From: Panicum virgatum
Lineage: Eukaryota > Streptophyta > Magnoliopsida > Poales > Poaceae
Assembly (NCBI RefSeq): GCF_016808335.1
Contig: NC_053149.1
Coordinates: forward strand, 57,031,922-57,095,921
Direction: 5' to 3'
Length of the DNA: 64,000 bases
Positions 47,845 to 59,390 of this stretch are shown piece after piece. The position numbers and the translations under genes are program-made. Numbering within the stretch: the first letter of the stretch is position 1; every line of letters begins with the position of its first letter. Under the pieces are notes generated by a model. The model saw nothing but the letters and a program-made list of their open reading frames with translations. It searched no databases and was not told the DNA's origin.

Positions 47845-50347
47845 ACATATTTAAGATGCAAAGGAATAAAAGGCCCAACAAAATGGATCGGCTATTAATT
47901 TTCAAACTGCATAACGAGCAAGCATAATTGATACTATTAACCTATCCATTTATGTCTTCCCAGGTGAAAGAACCAGATATTTCATCGCAGTACCTTGTGA
48001 AGCACTGAGAAACATGTTCAGTGATTCTTTCGTTAATTCCTATTGGACCCTATGTATGAACCTCTTGCATTAGCATCTGAATAAACGTTGAGAAGCAAAC
48101 TCAGCAACATATGTTAGCGTCACTTTATGCCCTCGTTTCTTCTCTCTATTGAAAGGGGTGCTGATGGAAGCTTTTGGGAATTAATTTGGTTACAGCCCAC
48201 TGGTGAAAAAAGGGTTAATGGAAAGCACTTCTTGAATCCATATTAATCCATATTTCCACGCTCAATTTGAAAACCGGACAAGCAAGCACGTGCACTAGAT
48301 GTAGGTCCTGGACAAAGTTCCTGCCACCTTCTGCTCGTGGTCGTCCAGCGCCTCGATAGTCAGATTCTGCGGCCTGGGCACCTCAGGTCATCAATAACAC
48401 CGGCGACCTTGCCGGCCGGCCTCCCTGTTCCTCTGGCAAGGCATAGAATTTAGCCTTTGTTATCATCCTGACAACCAACTTTTGGAGATCAAACGCCGTT
48501 CTCCCCTGATTTTAGACATGTCCTGACTTCGACTTTGATCAGAAAAAATCTCACCAAAATGAGTACAATGTACACCTAGTTAGCTGGTCATACTCATGCG
48601 TTCATACCATTCCTACTAATTTACGCAGAAAAAAAATACAGAAATCATACAGCAAGCAACTACTGATTATAAATAGCCCTAATAATTTTTTGAAAAAAGT
48701 AGAGGTATAGTAAGCACTTTTGATTCAGACATTCAGTACAAAGTACTACTCAAATAGCAATATATGCGACAATACAAAGTGGACCTTACCAAACAATTGT
48801 TGAGACCACAGAAGAGGCATAAATACTCTACATTTAGTACAAACTAAAACAAATTACTTCCCAACTTCCCAACCAAGCTCCTGTTCAAACCAAACCCTAA
48901 TACTTTTAATGTTGTATCTGACTATGAAATGTTAGATCCATTTTTCTGGGATTTGGTATGATCAGAAAGGGAGCCATGCAGCCGGACCATAGCTGAGGAG
49001 ATACAATTTCATCCATGATCTTTATTTTTATGTTAAGCATGCCTATAACAAGGGGGGTGGTGCAACTTGCGTTTCAAAGACACAGAGTTGGAGCCATTTG
49101 TGAAATAGACATGATTCGGTTTCACCTGTGGATATTCCTCAGCACCGAAACAAAGTGATTGGTTGTGCTCTAGAAACAAGACACGATCACAAGTTAAACA
49201 TTCATAAGAAGGGCCATGCCGAAGCATCTTCGACTTATCAAAGGTGCATGCTCTATATTTTTTGGATTGTCTGCTGATTTAAATATTTCTACAATAGATT
49301 TATCATTTTTTATTTACTTAGCTCATGATTTTTTTAGAATTTGTATTCTTTGGTTTTCCTCTGTTAAATTAATCACTTTATTTTTTTGTACTCTTTGTTA
49401 CCTATAATAGTTTTTTCTTTTACTAAAACATCTTCTCACGATGCAAAAATAATTTTGAAAGTTATATTTCATGAAACAAACCAAATATATCTATATAATA
49501 TTATATTAATCTAAAATATTATTTTATATAAGATGTATATTTTGTCTTGAACAAAAAATATTTTTTATCAATAAATTTTTTACTTGGTTGGTACGTTTTC
49601 CTCGGTGCTTAGAACAATTTCTCCTCTTTATTCCAGTATTTCTCTTAGTAAATGTAAAGTGAATTTGAAGCATTTTAATATTTTACAAAACAAACACCAT
49701 ATATTCTTTGATATTTTTAAAGTTGGAATACTTTTTATTCAGGACGGAACATGGTTCTTATAAAGCTAGAGTATATGCTATTTAAGCTAAAAAAAATCAA
49801 AGCTCTATTTATCATTTTTCTACTGTATGCATTACTTATAATTTTTTTCCTCAAGAATGAAAGTTTACTTTTGTGTACTTAATTTATTTTTTTGTTTGTT
49901 TTAATTTAATGAATCAATAAAATAGAAAATAAATAAACTAAAATAATGCACTTCCACCCAAGTGAGCGAAACTCATGTTGTTAGGTTGATTCTAGAATGA
50001 AAAAAGGCACAAACATTATCTTAACCTGATTGTTTGAAATACACCGAACCAAAGCACAAGCCGTTCTTGCAACTTATTTTCCATTGTCTCTAAACATTAG
50101 TTTAGTGATATTAATAAGACAATCTTGTATACAACAAGATGAATGGGAGGCCCATCTTCCATCTGTAACCAGCCCAAGGAGCCAAGAAGGCTAGTTTCCG
50201 AGCCCGACAGTTACTACATATAACCCTACATCCCACCAAGCAAACCTGCAAGGCTGCAACGCTCCCGGACCCGGATGGCCGGATCCATCCCACCGCCAAT
50301 CCAAATCCTTCTGTACCCGTTTCCTCCGAATCTCCACGCCGGACCCG
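47845..50347. other. Spacer with a gene fragment and AT-rich DNA
   Basis: It contains the remaining tail of the diverged duplication (to about 47965). A GC-rich island at about 48300-48440 has coding-like composition; its minus strand can read NLTIEALDDHEQKVAGT, with no family I recognise. The DUF295 remnant lies at 48920-49230. From 49250 to 50100 the DNA is AT-rich with nothing recognised, and then comes the promoter side of the F-box gene. Confidence 0.45.
48920..49230 (-). pseudogene. 3' fragment of a DUF295/F-box gene
   Basis: The minus strand reads CDRVLFLEHNQSLCFGAEEY and then PQVKPNHVYFT, the usual DUF295 C-terminal pattern (LFLGxNxSxCLSAxxFPxLKPNxxYFTD). Further on, after a frame change, it reads EIVSPQLWSGCMAPFLI and PNPRKM, matching the end of that family. 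The F-box and the main beta-propeller-like part are absent. With the frame change this is a truncated remnant. DUF295 genes are numerous and fast-changing in grasses. Confidence 0.65.
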
Positions 50348-53300
50348 ATGGGCCGCCGCCCTCGCAAGCGCCGCCGCCGTCACGCCGCCGCCGCGGCCGG
50401 GGAGGGTCGACTGCTTTTCCCACCTCAACGAGGACCTCCTCCGCAGCGTCCTCTCCCGCATCCCTACCCGCTCCGCCGTCACGCTCGCCGCCGTGTCCCG
50501 CCACTTCCGCAAGGAGATCCCCCGGCTCCTCGAACGCGTCGCCTCGCTCACCCTCCACGAGCCCCACGCCCAACCCCCTCTGCGGGTCACCCCGCCGCTC
50601 ATCCTCCGCCGCCTCGCCCTCGCCCCGCACCGCGCCATCCCGCCCTCGTCCTTCCGCCCGGTCCTGGACGATGCCGCGCAGCACGGCCTCTCCGAGCTCG
50701 CCTTCCGCCTCACCCGCCGCGCGCGGCAGCCCAAGAGCGTGCTCTCCGTGAAATCCATCGCCGTGCTCGACCTCGATACATGCGCCGTGCCTCCGTGGTC
50801 CCAAGTCGCGTGCCCCTGCCTCCGCACCCTCAGGCTCCACCGCGTGGCCATCGGCCAGGAGATCATCAACAAAATCCTCGCCTCCGCGTCATGCCTGGAC
50901 ACGCTCGAGATGGTGTACTGCACGGGTCTCAGTACGGGCAGGGGCGGCGGCTGCACGGTGGAGTCGTCATCCGTAAGGAACCTCGTGTTCAGGCCGACGC
51001 TGAATCTAGCGCAGACCACAATTAGAGCGTCAGCGCTGAGGACGGTGACCCTGTACACAAGGGGTAAGGTGAAGAGCCTGGAGCTGGCGCCTGCACCGGA
51101 GGTCAGGAAGGCATACCTGCACATCGCCAAGTTGCGGACAACAAAGGAGTCACTCAGGGTTCGCCCGTTCCTGGATGCTGGTGTGAGGCTGGAGTGCCTC
51201 ACGCTTAGAGGCCACGCTATGAAGGTGAGCTCGATCTCTTGCATTGCATCGTAGTATAGTTCACTAGTTGCTAGCTGATTCTGTTATGTGCAATGTTTGG
51301 GTGGCAACTATGAAGTAGGATTCCGTTCTCATATGCTAACTGAGATTCATGGAAGCAGCCATCAAGCATATGATTGGTCTGTACATACAATCAGTCATAA
51401 TCAGAACTTTGAAGAATTATCTAGGCAACATGTTCATTTGTGAAATTTTATGAACGGGTGCTTCTATGGCACCAGTGTAACACCCAAGTGTTAAACTTGG
51501 GTTTAACTAGTTAACTAGTGACCAAATTCTCTCGGTTACAAGTTGAGTCACAAATCGACTCAAAACTCGATTTCAAATCCGGGAGCCAGCGGAACCCGGA
51601 TACTCCGGGTATGAATCCGGAAATTCCGGATTTATCCGGATACTCCGGATATTCTTCCGGATACTCCGGACCTGGAACTTTATATCTCATGTTTTGGTTC
51701 TTTTGCTGTTCCCAAACGTTATAAAACATTATTCACTCTCCCGTGCTCTCTCTCACTCTCTCCTGTGTTCTCTCACTCTCTCTCGTGCTCTCTCTCACCC
51801 CAAACCCTGGAGACCCAAAACCCTCCCTCTACCCTTGATCCAAGGCCAAGGGAGCTTCAGTTGGGTGGTGGATCATCTCTCCCGCGTGCTCCTTCCCTGG
51901 GCGGCTTGAGTTCAAGCTCTTGGTGCAAGGAATAGCTCGCCCCAAGGTAAATAAGCTAGGGTTTGGCAAGTCACTTGTTCTAGGGGGTTTAAATCGATTT
52001 CCTCCGGTTAGTCATCTTCTTATGAATCATTCTACTAGGGTCTAGGAGGGTTTCGATTTTTGTGGGTTGGTTTTGCTAGAAATCAAGATTTTAGTTTTTG
52101 GGGCGAAAAATGCTGTCGGGTCCGGAGACTCCGGGTATAAGCCCGGATACTCCGGGTTTTTGACACTCCGGGCGAAACTCCGGGTATAGCCCCGGAAACT
52201 CCGGATTTGGGAATCCGGATATTCCGGATTTAAATTCGGATATTCTGGTTTTGCAGAGTTATGAACGTCGGGTTGTGTGGTTAGTAGTATTTGTAATCGG
52301 TTAAGGTTTATTTCAAAGTTTCAAATTATATTGCATACATTTTCATATCATATGCATACGTATAGACACCGCCGCCGAAGGAGTCGTATACGAGGTGGTT
52401 GCGGAGCCACAGGAGCCGCAGGGGCAAGCCCCACAACAGGAGGATCGTGGGGAGCAAGTCCAAGGCCCATCTCACCCTAGCACTGAGCCGCAGACTCAAG
52501 GCAAGCCCCGGTGCATATCCTAATATTTTAAATTATATCATCTATATATGTCTAATATTTGTGCATTAGGTTTAGGAATTGGTTGAAACCTTAGTTGCAT
52601 GATTCCTAGTTTTTCCTGGGCCTCATACTAGTATGAATAGGTCGTTAGCACTGCTATGCTTAATAGGGCTCGATAGAAGTCGAGTGATAATTCTATCACT
52701 CGCGAGATATATGATGTCCTTATATTACAGTATGTGCTTTATTATATTCGAGATGGAAGGTAAGGGATGGGAAACCGAATGGGAGAAGGTATAGCCCAAT
52801 CTGTGTTGATTAAGGACCGTTCCGTTGTTGGCTGTGCTGATCGTTGATTGAATTGTACTAACCGCATGCCGGGAGTAGGTGGTAGTCGAAACCGGCAAGC
52901 CGAGTACTGCCTTGCTTCGAAAGTACAGAACTTCATCACCACCCCTTAGGGCGAGTCGAGTAGTCGCGGAGAAATGGGATGCCTATGTTTACTTTTGGTG
53001 GTCTCACATTGAGCTCGACTGACTATATGTAGGTGGGGCGGTTCTGTAGTTCGAGGCGGGGAGAGGAACGGTTGGTGCGTGGGGTCCGACGGGACTTTTG
53101 CGTGCCGTGTTGGTTAGGTTCACCTTGCAAGGTTAAATCGGATCGATTCGCCGTGTCTCGCGGTCACAAGGGCCCTGATCTCTTGGTCACATCGTAGCAA
53201 GGAAATTGGAATAAATTGAGATGAGATGTGGACTACTATTATCAAAATTAATGGTTTGCTCACCATGATTGTTGTAGATTTGCAAAACATTGGAGCTTAG

Positions 53301-56005
53301 TAAATTGATTACCCTATATTGAAGCTAAAACTTGGGAATAAGGACTGACTTGTAGTTGCGTTTTTCCGCAAAAACAACCACCGGCCAAAAAGCTTTGCAT
53401 GTCTAGTTATGTGGGCTAAGTATACCCAATGGTCGGGTAAGCCTTGTTGAGTATTAGTATATTTAGGGTTTGTTGCTACCATTATTTTCAGGACAGACAG
53501 AAGTTGACTTTTGCCCCTGCTGTATCAAGTTTATCCGCCGGGATGCAGAGGGGTGGGAGGTGGTGGAGCGAGACTGAAACCCCTAGGTTAGGGAGTGGTC
53601 GGTTGCACACTTTAGGGCAGAGTGTGCAGCTCCTAAATTTTTGTGACTGACCAGTCATGGTTAATCAGGACTTATGGTAATCAGGACTTATGTAGGCTAG
53701 TGTAGTTGTAGGATATAGTCTAGTAAAACTTTCGGGCATCGGATGTAAAGTTTGAAAATTATGCAAATCTTGTAAATTATTCGTATATGTGAACTCGGGT
53801 TGTAAAACCTAATGTTTTGTACTCATATGGTGTTTATATTTTTTTAAGTATTATGTTGTGCTTGTACCATCTGCGCCCTCCTTCGCGTGGGACTTCCGGT
53901 GTTGTTTCGATCGTGACGTGGGTTGCGAAAGGATCGCCAAATTAAGCCGTTAAGCTAATGTGCCCGATGTGTTCAAATGACAGCCATTACGCTTAATTAG
54001 AGTTTTAATTTGGCGGTTCCGTCACAACCAGCCAATGAACCATAATTCGTTAAGAGTTCAGACCAAGAAATCAATTAGACACGAGCGTTATTGAAAACTT
54101 GCCTATAGGGAGGAGGAATCATTCAGTCTTGAGCCTTAGAGTAGGATTGACATATCATAATTTTGTGATCATGAGAAATTATTTTAGGGATAACTGTTAT
54201 ATTGTAGAATTGATGCTTAAGTACCGTCAAAATGCTTGATGCTGATGAGTTGTTCAATTGAACTTTATGTCTGCCATGGAAAAACATACCCACCAATTGG
54301 TCCGTACAGGCCCGTTTTATCTCGTGGATTAGTGGGTTGAGGGAAGGAAGCATGGTGGACATGGCAGTAAAGCCTACTCCCCTACTGTCCACAAGACCGT
54401 CAAGGACCTGAGAGCACAGCAAAATCCTCGATTATGGATTCGGAGGGTCGAGTGCTGTTGCTTGCCATTGTGGCTGATCCTTTGTTGCTTCCCTTGAACC
54501 TCACACTGCCACATTCTCTCCTTCAAGAAGATCGAGCCATTTGCGCCGGCATCCGCAGCATTTCTCTCCGTCAAGCCTTCAACGTCCCAACCACAGCCTC
54601 TCCATTGAGACAGTTATGTCAGCTTGCCACGGCACCATGTGCCTGATGGCATTCCTCGACGTTGCTGGGCAGAAGGGAACAATATGGAAAATATGGATGC
54701 AGACTGTGCCATGACTATTTTATGGCATGTGTGATGGTTTTGTCTGCGATTATTCAAGGGGACACGGGACAGTGATTGGTTATGCGGGTCCTTGCGACTT
54801 TGGTGGGCTTAACTACCAAACCCATGAGCTATGCTTTCTAATCTTGTACTGGTTAGACCACGATTGCGCAAAAAAACCCGGGCGGCCAGCTTAGGTGGGT
54901 TGCAGCTGTACATGACCGTCCCACATGCATCGCTAAGTATGAAACATTGTAGATGCTATGTAGATTCTATGGAAACAAGGGGCTGACAGATTGGCTGTAT
55001 CATATGATTACTCGATTAATGTTTATGTGGAAGAGCCGTTGAGGTGACATTTTAGTTCGTAATGGCTGTGTGAATGTATGAGCAAAACCAAAAAAACATT
55101 GAACCATATTGTTTAAATCGCGAAATTATCAAGTTAAGTAGACCTTAATGAAATGAAATGCAGTTCTCTTGCATTTTTTCGAGAAAAAAAGATCATGTGA
55201 AGTAGACATCCAAGGCAGAAACATGAGAATCTTTCTTCTTGGAAGGATAGGGCATTTAATCTTGTGCTTACAGTACAATTGATATCTCCTAATTTCTTGG
55301 TTGCAATGGACTGCTTAATTGGTCTCCAAATGCATCTGTTAAGGCAATGCAACGTTGATTCTGGCGCAAGGAGTAGTAGTATAGAAAATGTGAAGTACAC
55401 ACAAAATTTACGACTGTAAGCATTTATGTTATATATTGGATGTCTTGATTGTTTTTTGCAGGTGTTATCATCTGAATATGAAGATATTCCAGAGTTGACT
55501 GGTATGTTTCAAGATTTGAGGATACTGTCAGTGAGCTTAGATCTCTCAAGCGCACAAGAAACTGTTTTCCTGCTAAAGCTGCTTGAGAGTTGCCCTAACC
55601 TACAGAAATTCAGTCTTTCGGTACCCAATATCCCCTTTCTTGCTCACATCCATCATCTCCTATTTCATTGTGTGGGTTCATCACTAACATGCCTTCCTTA
55701 TGTACTAGGCTGCTGGATCACTAACATGCCTTCCTTTCACCGATCACAAGGAGAAGCTGGCGAGTATATCTTGCCTGACTACCAGCTTGGTGGAATTCAA
55801 GTTTCTTGGGTTCAGACCTCAACAATATCAAAAGGAACTGATGGTTTTTCTTCTGACCCAAAGAAAGATGCTCAAGAAGGTAGAGGTGGAGTTCAAGAAG
55901 TGCCAAGCAGATGCTGTGAAGAAGATTCTTTCGGTTAAGAGAGCGCCGATTGAGAATATATCTAGCAAGAATGGTAGCCACTACATGGTGTTGGATTATT
56001 CTTGA
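50348..56005 (+). CDS. F-box/LRR (FBD-like) protein, three exons, frame break near the start
   Basis: Predicted SCF ubiquitin-ligase adaptor; target unknown. Exons: 50348-51224, 55462-55620 and 55709-56005, phase 0 at both junctions. The F-box runs CFSHLNEDLLRSVLSRIPTR and then SAVTLAAVSRHFRKEIP (about residues 22-60). LRR-like repeats follow (LRTLRLHRVAIGQ, CLDTLEMVYC, VRLECLTLRGHAMK, LRILSVSLDLSS, CPNLQKFSLS). The C-terminus, FKFLGFRPQQYQ ... MLKKVEVEFKKC, is typical of grass members. The F-box frame has no upstream ATG. The ATG at 50348 starts MGRRPRKRRRRHAAAA but is one base out of frame. One fewer G in the GGGG at 50399-50402 would join them into about 443 aa. This is either a frameshift mutation or a sequence error. 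Intron 1 (4.2 kb) holds a solo LTR. Confidence 0.8.
51476..54028. mobile_element. Solo LTR, 2553 bp, in F-box intron 1
   Basis: It runs from TGTAACACCCAAGTG to GGCGGTTCCGTCACA, with the 5-bp duplication ACCAG exact on both sides (51471-51475 and 54029-54033). It has no coding domains and no internal region, so it fits a solo LTR. The TGTAACACCC start and the CGTCACA end are familiar from large LTRs of grass retrotransposons. Two clusters rich in tccggatactccgg lie near its left side. It leaves the host splice sites untouched. Confidence 0.85.
51578..51670. repeat. TCCGGAT/ACTCCGG short-repeat cluster (first of two)
   Basis: The cluster holds repeated ccggatactccgg, ccggaaattccgg and ccggatattcttccgg words, each a small palindrome of tccgga with varied spacers. 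A second cluster with the same vocabulary lies at about 52116-52250. Both are inside the solo LTR. Confidence 0.8.
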
Positions 56006-56072
56006 TCTAGTTCGTATATAGCCGGTAGGGTTTGCGCCTTTGTGAACTGACATTCCATATCCATAATAAATG

Positions 56073-57131
56073 TGTCGTGGCTCTAAGAGGAGGGCCACAG
56101 CCGGGTGGCGTAGTGCACCCGCCTAATCCCAGAGGGTGGTTACTCGGGAAAGTGCAAGCTATTCCTCAGATCTACTCATGAAGCAAGAACACATGAGGAT
56201 TTAGAATGGTTCGGGCCGCCGGAGTGTAATACCCTACGTCCACTGAGAGTTCTATTGCTCTAGAGTTCGTGGATGAGTCTATCCTCTGCCTCTAAGCCCC
56301 TTTTGAGAATTGAGTCCTTCTCTAGCGGGCGTCCCCCTTTTATAGAGCAAGAAGGACGCGTACACAGGCGTTGGACCCCGACAGATGGGCCCAACAAGGA
56401 TGTATAGTTTACCATCAAAAAGACATTAACAGTGCCTTGTGAATATCTTTTTGGATACGCTTCATCGCCCTGTAGACTCTCAGACCGAGGGGGGTTTTCA
56501 CCTGTCCCATCGGCGAGGCGCCCGTTGAGGCGGTGTAGGTTGCAGCGTAGAGTGTTGGGTCTACCGCGTAGGCGTTATGATATTTCGTCGCCGAGCTGTC
56601 GTGTCTAACTGGCGTTGCAGACTGACGCGCGTGGCGTGGGGGCGCCAGCGGCTGCACTGTGCGCCTTGGTAACGCGCGATCAACAGTACAGCCTGGCAAA
56701 AGTCACCTCGAGCTCTGCTGTGGCAGAGCGCACTTACGTCTCCCGCATTGAATGTGGTAGGTGGGCGAGTCTTCCCGGGGAAGCTTCGCGGCTGCGCGCG
56801 TGCCTGCGCCTGCGGACACGTGGCGGCTCCGGACCCCCCAGGCGGGGTGTCTGTTCCCTCCCTGCTGAGAGGTCCGGATAGTAAATGGGGGGTCCGGGAC
56901 CTCGTGGGAGGTCCGGGGCCCCCGGCTGTTTTGGCTGAGTGCTCCCTTCTCCGGGACACGTGGTGACACCGGATCCGTCCCCGAGCGGGATGCGGGACCG
57001 AGACCGTTGGTCCGGTGAGATGGAGTCGGACCCCAGGGGTCCGGCTGCTCAGCTCCTTTGGGCGTAGTTACGGATAACTACATGAGTCTTGACACAGCAA
57101 GAGGGGGTACCCTATCCCAGAGGTACCGACA
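56073..57131 (-). repeat. 3' LTR (minus orientation) of the family-B element
   Basis: Starts TGTCGTGGCTCTAAGAGG and ends GAGGTACCGACA on the plus strand. It pairs with the LTR at 59391-60453, with scattered substitutions and small indels between them, which would allow age dating. Confidence 0.85.
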
Positions 57132-57399
57132 GTGGCCCCTGGGCCCACCTCGGGAGAGGTACGAACCCGCAGGTGGGGCCATTATCGTGACGCAATGCTG
57201 TTTTGCGTTGGCATGCTCATGTCGAGAGCGGGTGCTCTAGACCCTTTCAAGGCCGTAGCACTTGTTGCCAGGTTCAGGTACTAGAGCGCTCTCTGCAGGG
57301 CGGCGAAAGTGCAGCCTTAGAGTACGGAACCGATCTAAGCAGCTGCACGGGCCTTGAACCGCCCAGGGAGCAAGCACTACTTCCTCGGACCCGGCTCCA

Positions 57400-57921
57400 G
57401 GCGACCGTGGCGAACGGTTTCCGCCGGAGCGGGCCACCGGAGTGGACTTGAGCGACCGTGGGGAGCGGTCTCCGCCGGAGCGGGCCACCGGAGTGGACTT
57501 GAGCGACCGTGGCGAGCGGTATCCGCCGGAGCGGGCCACCGGAGTGGACTTGGAGCGACCGTGGCGAGCGGTCTCCGCCGGAGCGGGCCACCGGAGTGGA
57601 CTTGGAGCGACCGTGGCGAGCGGTCTCCGCAGGAGCGGGCCACCGGAGTGGACTTTGAGCGACCGTGGGGAGCGGTCTCCGTCGGAGCGGGCCACCGGAG
57701 TGGACTTTGATCGACCGTGGCGAGCGGTCTCCGCCGGAGCGGGCCACCAGAGTGGACTTTGAGCGACCGTGGCGAGCGGTCTCCGCCGGAGCGGGCCACC
57801 GGAGTGGACTTTGATCGACCGTGGCGAGCGGTCTCCGCCGGAGCGGGCCACCGGAGTGGACTTTGAGCGACCGTGGCGAGCGGTCTCCGCCGGAGCGGGC
57901 CACCGGAGTGGACTTTGAGCT
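57400..57921. repeat. 51/52-bp tandem array, about ten units
   Basis: The unit is the same as at 18462-18822 (gaccgtggcgagcggtctcc, gccggagcgggccac, cggagtggactt). Several units carry one extra base after ggactt, giving 52 bp and breaking the reading frame from unit to unit. Copy number differs from the sister element (about ten against seven). Confidence 0.9.
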
Positions 57922-59390
57922 GTTGCCATCGATCCACGGAGATACGTTACCGGACCTCGCGGTGGGGCATAGGAAACCATGTCTTATACTAGAAAGGAGT
58001 CCGGACCTCTAGGCACGGTAGCCTCGGGTACTAGGGTACTCGTAACAGGGCAGTGAAGTGCGTAGGCTTTGGGTTCATTACCAGGCTAAGCGGCTACGCA
58101 GAACTCCTCCACCCCAAGATACAAGCACCACTTCTCCGGGACAGGTTCCTAGGAGTTCGGACCGCCTTCCAGCTAGAAGGGGTGTCCCAACTTGACCACA
58201 AGCTAGCAACTCAATTTGGATCGTTAGCAACAAAAGAAAAAACTCCGTACGGGAGAAAGAAACATGCAAGCTGAACGAACAAGTGCTATTAATGTAAAGA
58301 TAGGACTGAGAAAGCAAATCTCCTTCATTACTTGATTCGTGGTGTACATCAAAGGTCGGGATTACGAGGGCGGACCTCTCACCGCTCTGGACCACTTGCT
58401 GGTGTCGCCTGTTTGTACGATGAAGCCAGAGGTCGGGTTTACAAGGGCGGACCTTTACCGCTCTGCACCACACGTAGGCACCATATTATTACAAAGGAGA
58501 AACTAACTCAATCCTATCTAGTGGTAACCTACAGCCGTCGCTCTGTGAGGCATGCACGTTCCTGGCCGGAGTGGAACTGCCACCTTGGAGGTTCTTCTTA
58601 GCCGTTGGGGGCGAAGGCGCCCTGAACATGCCTTTACAACATCATCCAGCATCACCTCAGGAACTTGCAGGGCCCTCCTCAGTACAAGAGCTGTTTCATG
58701 CTCAGTTAGCATGGGAACAACTTCTTTGGCTTTGAATGGGAGTGGCCCTGCCGTTGCCAGCTGCCGTCGGAAACCAGCCCGATGGCCGCTCATAGTGAGC
58801 TGAAGCCAGCTTGACCCCCAGGCGCAGCGGAAGGACGGGTGCTCGTTTGGACGAGCACGGAGCGTGGAGAAGGGCGGTTGTTCGCCGGCTCCACCTTGGT
58901 GCTGGCGCAGGGCCCCCGTGCTTCTCGGCAGAGGTCGAGGCCTGTCTGCAGCAGCACCGAGAGAGGCCTGAGCCAGGCGAGTAAGAAGGCGACAGACATC
59001 CTTCCCGAGTCACAGCCGTCGGCTCCAGGCTCCATCTTGAGAGGAAACCTTGAGCCGACGCCGTGCCGCCGCAGGGGACCCCCGGTGGTTGCTTGAGAGA
59101 AAACCTTGAGCCGACACTGGGTGTCGCAGGGTGACGCGCAGCAGGCGTCGCCCCTGCGCGCCACCGTGCCAGCTCTGAGGTGTCTTAGTGGCGACGCACA
59201 GCAGGCGCCGCTGCCGTGCGCCACCGCACCGAGGGCACTGCCGCCTCGGTGTCGGGGCATGCGGCGTAGGTAACACCGTGCCTCTCTTCATCTTCTCGTC
59301 GTCGTTGCAGAGGATGAGCTCAACCTCAGAAACCAGGAGGTGAGCGGAGATCTGGCCAACGCTTGCGCGATCCCCACGGACGGCGCCAGA

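Noticed and set aside
50111..51244. 377-codon minus-strand frame opposite the F-box exon
   Set aside because: Antisense shadow of the GC-rich exon. The plus strand has F-box and LRR text and correct splice sites.
57400..57921. CRISPR-like array
   Set aside because: Units are contiguous with no unique spacers. The locus is inside a plant LTR element.
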